Origin: Vibrio splendidus
GTDB lineage: Bacteria; Pseudomonadota; Gammaproteobacteria; Enterobacterales; Vibrionaceae
Assembly: GCF_002873455.1 (NCBI RefSeq)
Contig: NZ_MCUN01000012.1
Span: forward strand, 186,001-250,000
Length of the DNA: 64,000 bases
Reading direction: 5' to 3'
Shown: positions 59,546-64,000 of the stretch, piece by piece
How the letters are laid out: each line of letters starts with the position of its first letter
Numbering within the stretch: position 1 is the stretch's first letter
Notes under the pieces: model-generated
What the model was told of the DNA's origin: nothing
The model's database searches: none
The model's input: the letters and a program-made list of their open reading frames with translations, nothing else
Translations under genes and position numbers: made by a program

Positions 59546-60783
59546 TATTGAAAAATTCCTCTTACAGCAAACATCGGTTCAAGCATCCATTCAAAGATAC
59601 TTCTCCTTTCTAGAATAATGTCTGCGTCAGCAAGCATGCCCACTTTCAAAGGGAACTGTTGCCCAAACGCATTGATGAACTGACGCTCGAGTTTAGCCTT
59701 AACGCGATATACAGGCTCTGTGATGTAAATTGGTGCTCTCTTCTCATCAGGTAAAATTAGGGATTTGTCGATACTCGTAATTGAACCGCTAACCATTCCA
59801 AATTTCTGGTAAGGAAAAGCTTCAAACCTCACTTTCACTTCGTCTCCAGTTTTAATGAAACCCGCAGACTTAGTTGGCAAGAAAAGCTCAATATCGAGTA
59901 TTGAGCCTTCTGGGATTATTCTTAATAACGGTGATTGAGAGTTTACTCTAGAGCCTATAGAAGGTTGGATTGTTGTTATGTACCCAGACTCTGGTGCGGA
60001 TTTGATGATTGCGACCTGACTACTGAGTTCATATTGCTTAGCCTGCAGGGCTGAAATTTCACGCATTTTAGCGACGTTCTTTAGCCTTTTGTTGGCCGGC
60101 AACAACTGTATACTCGCATCGATTTGTGATAGTTGAATCATCAGTTCTGAAATATCTTGCTCTATTTGCTCATGAGTACCCAGCAATTCAAGATAACGCT
60201 CCTCTGAATCAGAGAACTCAGAGCTAGATATATGCCCACTACCTAACAAACGCTTATGACGTTTAAGCTGTTCTTCTTTGATTCGTAGCCTTCTTGTTGT
60301 TGTATTTTTCACTTTCACAAGTGCATTCAAACTAGATTCTACGTCGGACTTTTGCGCAAGGAAGCTGTCCATTTCCTTATCGTAAATCTCATCAAAAATA
60401 CCCATCTCTTCTCGCAAAGCTACTATTTGCTGCTCAATTTCTTCATTAAGAGCTTCAGAGAATTCAATACCACTGGTTAGCTTTTCACTGTTCACAATTT
60501 TGGCAATGGACGTCCCCTTTTCAACGTAGTCGCCTTCACTAACATACAGCGCGTCTAATGTCCCAGTCCGTCCGGAGTATACTTTCACAAGTCCTCGATC
60601 AGGAATTAGAAACCCTTTTACAGTTTCTTTTCTCGGGACCTGTGCTATGGATAAAAACGCCCCGCCCATAAGAAATATCGCTATGATCAACACAGCAATA
60701 GACCAAGTCCTAATGGATTGGTCTACAACAACGACCCCGGTGAGTCGGTTCCGGCTTGAATCAAGCGCTTCTTCTCTAAACAT
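59545..60783 (-). CDS. HlyD-family membrane fusion protein
   Basis: A 412-aa protein. One transmembrane segment near residues 28-48 (WSIAVLIIAIFLMGGAFLSI) is followed by a biotinyl-lipoyl half (GLVKVYSGRTGTLDALYVSEGDYVEKGTSIAKI, in part). A long coiled coil (~95-240, EEIEQQIVALREEMG to QIDASIQLLP) and a beta-barrel end (GDEVKVRFEAFPYQKFG) follow. It links the inner-membrane exporter to an outer-membrane TolC-type channel, as in microcin V export. No TolC homologue is present in the window. Start 60783 has AGG upstream; the stop overlaps the exporter start. Confidence 0.93.
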   Translation of the reverse strand: MFREEALDSSRNRLTGVVVVDQSIRTWSIAVLIIAIFLMGGAFLSIAQVPRKETVKGFLIPDRGLVKVYSGRTGTLDALYVSEGDYVEKGTSIAKIVNSEKLTSGIEFSEALNEEIEQQIVALREEMGIFDEIYDKEMDSFLAQKSDVESSLNALVKVKNTTTRRLRIKEEQLKRHKRLLGSGHISSSEFSDSEERYLELLGTHEQIEQDISELMIQLSQIDASIQLLPANKRLKNVAKMREISALQAKQYELSSQVAIIKSAPESGYITTIQPSIGSRVNSQSPLLRIIPEGSILDIELFLPTKSAGFIKTGDEVKVRFEAFPYQKFGMVSGSITSIDKSLILPDEKRAPIYITEPVYRVKAKLERQFINAFGQQFPLKVGMLADADIILERRSIFEWMLEPMFAVRGIFQ

Positions 60784-60796
60784 CTAAAACCTATTG

Positions 60797-61012
60797 CTAA
60801 ATATCGTCACTGCTGTCAAAAAATGTAGTTTCATGCAAATCCTCGTTATATATCGCGCCGCACGTATTACACTTCATTTTTTTATGAGAGTTGGAGTAAC
60901 CAAAACCACCGAATACCATTTCAAATATCTTCACGAAGCCAGATGTAGGTTCGTCATTACGCTCGATAGAATGTACTGTTTTTGATTTACATTGTTCACA
61001 AAATAGGTGCAT
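60797..61012 (-). CDS. Small CxxC...CxxC protein of the peptide cluster
   Basis: A 71-aa protein whose ATG directly abuts the glycosyltransferase stop (TAAATG), so it is surely co-translated. It has Cys5-x2-Cys8 and Cys48-x2-Cys51, the spacing of a zinc ribbon. Between them lies a Gly/Phe-rich loop (FEMVFGGFGYSNSHKKMK), and the tail is acidic. No signal peptide. I do not recognise a family. It could be a modification partner, a scaffold for the precursor, or immunity. The pattern also resembles thiol-redox helpers, but the fold looks more like a metal ribbon. Confidence 0.7.
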   Translation of the reverse strand: MHLFCEQCKSKTVHSIERNDEPTSGFVKIFEMVFGGFGYSNSHKKMKCNTCGAIYNEDLHETTFFDSSDDI

Positions 61013-62893
61013 TTAATATTCCAACCCTCTAACCAATTTTGACTCCAACAACGATGACATCACATCACCTCTAGAGCCGTGCTTTTCAAACAAATCGAAT
61101 GCGGTACAAAAGTCTTGATTCATGATCTCTACTTTTGCTGTTAAAACATCAATATGGAAGCCCGTGATATCAACTTTTGAATCACGAATGTCGGTAATAT
61201 TGGACGTAATTTCTTTTATACTTTTCTTGCAAGCTTCCAACTCAGATAGAACGAGCAACGCTTGAAAATATTGCCTATCACAGAGCTCTAGTTTCGCAGT
61301 TGTTAGAAGTGATGCTGCTTCCACATATCGTGATAAATAAATTAGTGAAAACAACAAGTAACAGTAACAACCTGAGATATACTCATCGTTCTGATTCTCA
61401 TGGTTCTTTACTTGTTCTATAAACTCGGTTGCGTCTTGATAGTTGCCCGCTTGACAGCTTTCTTTGATGGAAAAGTAAACCCACCTGAAATCCGAAGATG
61501 ATAGTTCGAGGTTTTTCTTGTTGAGAGCCGTATTTCTTTTCAGTTTGGATTTCATCTGGTCGAGAGAATACCCACTATGTAAAATTGGGCTATTAATGGA
61601 AACGTATGAAAAAGTTCGAGAATCATTGATTGGCTTTACGATCTCATGCACATAACCAACATAACTGAAATATCTTCTGTTAAAAATACGAGATATATTT
61701 GATGCTACAGACCCGCCTTCATCCTCGACCGTAACCTCGAATATGTTCGTATCAATATCGTTGGAGAGCAATAACTCCGTAAGTTCTTGAAAAAACGAAG
61801 AACAACCTACACTCTCGTCCGAATCAATGTGAAATACCACGTCGTTTGAGCATAAACTCGAAAGATGGTTTCGCATTTTTGCGAAGTTACTTTCCCACGC
61901 CTTGTAATACACATTCACTTTAGAGTTCGTGTAGTGACGGCAAAGGTCATCATAGATCTTGGGGTTTGTTGCGAGTATGACCACTTCATCACTATCGTTA
62001 ATGACACTCGAAACCGTTTCTTTCATCCTCTGAGAAAACGTATCCGTCATAACACACGTTGAGAACTTAGTCATGGGCACCTCAAAACACTGAATGGCTT
62101 TCGTTCGAGTCTCTGGATCTAGGGCTCTTAGCAATGTGACCAGTGTGTCTAAGTCCGTTGTATATCTATCGAACAATGCACAGATTGCTTTTTCGAAGTA
62201 CTTCATGTTGGTAATTTTACCTAGATATGGAACCAACTTTTGGGCAGAAACATAATGTTCAGAGTTGGGATATGCAGCCCAATCAATGACTAAATACATC
62301 ATAAAGAACTCGTCCGATGCATCTTTACGATGATTCTCTAAAGACAAGTGGAAGTTTCTCATTAGTTTTTGTTTCTTGATGATCGTGTCATTTTCATATC
62401 CATAATGAAGGATTTCTAATTCACTAAAATATGGCTCTTTACTCTTCAATGGAGTGAGTTGCTCATGAACAACACCGTGGTAGTAAAATTCATCCTTCTT
62501 AAAGATACGTGGTATGGAGTACCCTTTTTCTTCTTCCTCTCCGACGCTAACGATACTAGGATAAATCGCATTAATATCTTCTGGCAAAGAAGCAATTATT
62601 TCTTTCAACTGACAAGGTTCTTTCAAGACTTCATCAGCATCAATGGTCACCACCCAGTTATAATTCACTTTTTCCAGAGCAAAATTTCTAGCCGCCGCGA
62701 AGTCATCACGCCATTCAATTTCAAATACTTTTATCTTTGACGTATTAATTTCTTTAACAATGTTAATTGTTCTATCTTTAGAACCTGTGTCAACAATGAT
62801 AATTTCTTCGACATGATGGAGTAGCGACATAACCGCATCTTTTATGCTCGCCTCTTCATTCTTACAAATGATATATGATGATAATTTAACCAT
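61013..62893 (-). CDS. Glycosyltransferase with two SunS-like GT2 halves
   Basis: A 626-aa cytosolic protein. First half: IICKNEEASIKD, IIIVDTGSKDRT, DDFAAARNFAL, the DxD-type TIDADEVL (83-90), YYHGVVHEQ and LHYGYEND-N6-KLMRN. Second half repeats the order: DEVVILATNPK, SNFAKMRNHL, HIDSDESV (355-362), YVGYVHEIVKP and LHSGYSLDQMKSKLKRN. Both resemble SunS, the sublancin S-glycosyltransferase, and related TPR-linked GT2 enzymes. The last ~170 residues are TPR-like helices (GNYQDATEFIEQV, RYVEAASLLTTAKLEL). It likely glycosylates the precursor peptide encoded just upstream. Sugar and residue are unknown; other targets are possible. Confidence 0.85.
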   Translation of the reverse strand: MVKLSSYIICKNEEASIKDAVMSLLHHVEEIIIVDTGSKDRTINIVKEINTSKIKVFEIEWRDDFAAARNFALEKVNYNWVVTIDADEVLKEPCQLKEIIASLPEDINAIYPSIVSVGEEEEKGYSIPRIFKKDEFYYHGVVHEQLTPLKSKEPYFSELEILHYGYENDTIIKKQKLMRNFHLSLENHRKDASDEFFMMYLVIDWAAYPNSEHYVSAQKLVPYLGKITNMKYFEKAICALFDRYTTDLDTLVTLLRALDPETRTKAIQCFEVPMTKFSTCVMTDTFSQRMKETVSSVINDSDEVVILATNPKIYDDLCRHYTNSKVNVYYKAWESNFAKMRNHLSSLCSNDVVFHIDSDESVGCSSFFQELTELLLSNDIDTNIFEVTVEDEGGSVASNISRIFNRRYFSYVGYVHEIVKPINDSRTFSYVSINSPILHSGYSLDQMKSKLKRNTALNKKNLELSSSDFRWVYFSIKESCQAGNYQDATEFIEQVKNHENQNDEYISGCYCYLLFSLIYLSRYVEAASLLTTAKLELCDRQYFQALLVLSELEACKKSIKEITSNITDIRDSKVDITGFHIDVLTAKVEIMNQDFCTAFDLFEKHGSRGDVMSSLLESKLVRGLEY

Positions 62894-62938
62894 TATCTAC
62901 ACTCTCTTTATTATCTAGACGCTAACTCCTTACACTTT

Positions 62939-62968
62939 AAAAAAAGCGCAGACCATTTAGTCAGCGCT
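62939..62968 (-). terminator. Terminator between precursor gene and glycosyltransferase gene
   Basis: The minus strand reads AGCGCTGAC-N6-GTCTGCGCT, followed by seven T. It would make a short abundant precursor transcript with partial read-through, a usual layout in bacteriocin operons. Confidence 0.8.
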
Positions 62969-63042
62969 CATAAAACAACCAATAGATATTAACCTTAATC
63001 GTCAATACAAATCAGCCTTGTTCAGTTGACTAAAATGCACAA

Positions 63043-63184
63043 TTAACGCTCTGAGCAACGTTTTTCACGATGATTTTTCGTTTTATCTTTGTTCTTGTTG
63101 TATTCTCTAACAGCTCTAGAAAGACCGCGGCTACAACCTCCACCAACAAGCATCATCTCTTCTGATGTTAATAGTTCTGACATT
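63043..63184 (-). CDS. Candidate double-glycine RiPP precursor with a +1 frame break
   Basis: From ATG 63184 (AAGGA 7 nt upstream) the frame reads MSELLTSEEMMLVGGG, then CSRGLF and TAG at 63116. The leader fits the GG-leader pattern if cleavage follows the third Gly: Leu -12, Glu -8, Met -7, Val -4, Gly-Gly -2/-1. The break lies in GGTCTTTTCTAG. In the +1 frame the reading stays open for 25 codons, from SRAVREYNKN, ending NHREKRCSER at TAA 63043. That tail has 10 Lys/Arg and a Cys. The product may thus be a six-residue core, a 30-residue basic core with Cys at both ends made by frameshifting, or a broken gene. Its position ahead of the modification and export genes supports a precursor role. 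Confidence 0.6.
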
Positions 63185-63297
63185 TTAAATTCCTTATATA
63201 TTAAATAGATAGCCTTATATGGGCATAAATATTAAAACCATTATCACTATTGCTACGCAAGTAAAATTTATAAAAACCACAGAATTTTACAATAAGC

Positions 63298-63311
63298 GTG
63301 ATCTATATCAC
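63298..63311. promoter_or_regulatory. CRP-like site in the divergent promoter region
   Basis: GTGATCTATATCAC has the GTGA-N6-TCAC form of a CRP site without the outer T/A. It overlaps a second inverted repeat, CACCAC-N12-GTGGTG (63309-63332). It lies about 115 bp upstream of the precursor ATG and 107 bp upstream of the protease ATG. Confidence 0.45.
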
Positions 63312-63417
63312 CACTCCGGAAAATAGGTGGTGTGAATTATTTATTCCTATTGTTAATATCAGATTGGTTATTTTTAAATGGTTAGTGACTTAATGGTCAA
63401 TAATACTTAAGGGAATT

Positions 63418-64000
63418 ATGAAAAATAATAAAAGAAATTTAACTCTCGCTTCTATTGTCATCGTAATTATAATTATGCTTAGCCAAAGAAATACTAAACC
63501 AAATTTTAACTTCCCTGAATGCGAAGGTGAAATAAGCGTTAATTCCAATGTTACCTTTTATATTGATGATAATGTTAGTAGCAAGGAAGGGTTAAAAGGC
63601 AGATTGCAAGAAGCGGTAAAGATGTCAAATACGATATTGTCTAACTCATGCATCCCTATAACTCGAGTATTCAAGGAGAGCCATTCTGTATCAATATCTC
63701 ATGACAGTATGTCTATCTCCACTGTCCATTCAGACCTAAAACAAGCAATCGGTTCTTCAAAGATAAACTCGTTTTTAGACGATCCAAAAGAGCAGTACGT
63801 TTTGGTTTTAAATGATAGCCACCCATTAGTCATCGAAGAAGAGATTAATGGGATGACAATGGTCAATCTGAACGACAGCTTTGTGCTCCTTACTGAAAGC
63901 TTCCCTATTGCCGTGCTAGAACACGAGCTCGGACATTTAGGGTGGGCAATGCATGAGCGACCTAACTCTGAAAGTGGAAACTTTTGGATCATTGAACAGG
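63418..64000 (+). CDS. Membrane-anchored zinc metalloprotease-like protein, 3' end cut by window
   Basis: ATG 63418 with AAGGGAA upstream opens a frame that runs off the window (194 codons visible). One N-terminal transmembrane segment (LTLASIVIVIIIMLS) suggests a periplasmic protein. The visible C-terminal part has VLEHELGHLGWAMHE, an HExxHxxxxxH zinc motif like that of metzincins, although Gly is at position 7 rather than 8. Before it come EGEISVNSNVTFYIDDN and YVLVLNDSHPLVI. The rest of the catalytic domain lies beyond the window. Being divergent from the peptide cluster, it may be part of it (maturation or immunity) or an unrelated island gene. Confidence 0.7.
   Translation, partial: MKNNKRNLTLASIVIVIIIMLSQRNTKPNFNFPECEGEISVNSNVTFYIDDNVSSKEGLKGRLQEAVKMSNTILSNSCIPITRVFKESHSVSISHDSMSISTVHSDLKQAIGSSKINSFLDDPKEQYVLVLNDSHPLVIEEEINGMTMVNLNDSFVLLTESFPIAVLEHELGHLGWAMHERPNSESGNFWIIEQ

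Noticed and set aside
57425..60783. Type I secretion of an RTX toxin
   Set aside because: The exporter has the full C39 Gln/Cys/His/Asp set and the neighbouring gene has a GG leader; no RTX protein is present.
63043..63184. A single uninterrupted 46-aa precursor peptide
   Set aside because: A careful recount shows four A on the plus strand at 63120-63123, so the frame shifts. The peptide is only continuous if one T is skipped.

Overview
The window looks like a chromosomal segment of a marine Vibrio or close Vibrionaceae relative. The signs are a chitobiase at the left edge, a curli locus with a VpsT/CsgD-type regulator, a NutA-type lipoprotein 5'-nucleotidase, and core gene order close to that of E. 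coli and other gammaproteobacteria. A Splendidus-clade origin is my impression only and rests on no search.

Layout. 1-4140: chitobiase (chb, cut by the window edge), a TraB/GumN-family secreted protein and an unrecognised secreted protein. 4225-9010: a curli locus, csgEFG on the minus strand facing two curlin-repeat proteins, a small secreted CsgC-like candidate and a LuxR-type regulator carrying a WMSR c-di-GMP-type motif. 9125-14147: tRNA-Pro, a DUF3149 micro-protein, smrA, rluF, ybaK and nutA. 14743-24826: the conserved block kdsA-sirB1-sirB2-prmC-prfA-hemA (minus), then lolB-ispE-prs-pth-ychF (plus). 25107-26636: an 11-gene tRNA array of Met(CAT), Leu(TAG) and Gln(TTG) behind one strong promoter. 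26794-48783: a lactonase-like protein, ubiF facing miaB-ybeZ-ybeY-corC-lnt, ybeL, then leuS-lptE-holA-rsfS-rlmH-mrdA-mrdB-rlpA-dacA-ybeD-lipB-lipA. Together these serve quinone synthesis, tRNA modification, ribosome maturation, outer-membrane assembly, cell elongation and lipoate synthesis. 48941-53991: an NSS transporter, a DUF2884 protein, a Gre-like protein and a RecQ-family helicase.

From about 55140 rightwards the character changes to accessory DNA. The resident dinB (54133-55134) has lost its first codons, including the first catalytic Asp motif. A complete, divergent second dinB with a LexA-like box lies directly upstream. A decayed IS481-like transposase follows.

The most interesting part is 57425-63184 on the minus strand: a compact peptide-export and modification cluster. 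In transcription order it has a short double-glycine leader peptide gene, a terminator, a glycosyltransferase with two SunS-like halves, a 71-aa CxxC...CxxC mini-protein, an HlyD-type membrane fusion protein, and an ABC exporter with a complete C39 peptidase domain. I read it as a glycocin-like RiPP/microcin system in a Gram-negative host. The precursor frame changes just after the GGG-Cys cleavage region, because of a run of four T, so the product is either very short (core CSRGLF), made by frameshifting, or disrupted. A divergent membrane-anchored HExxHxxxxxH protease runs off the right edge.
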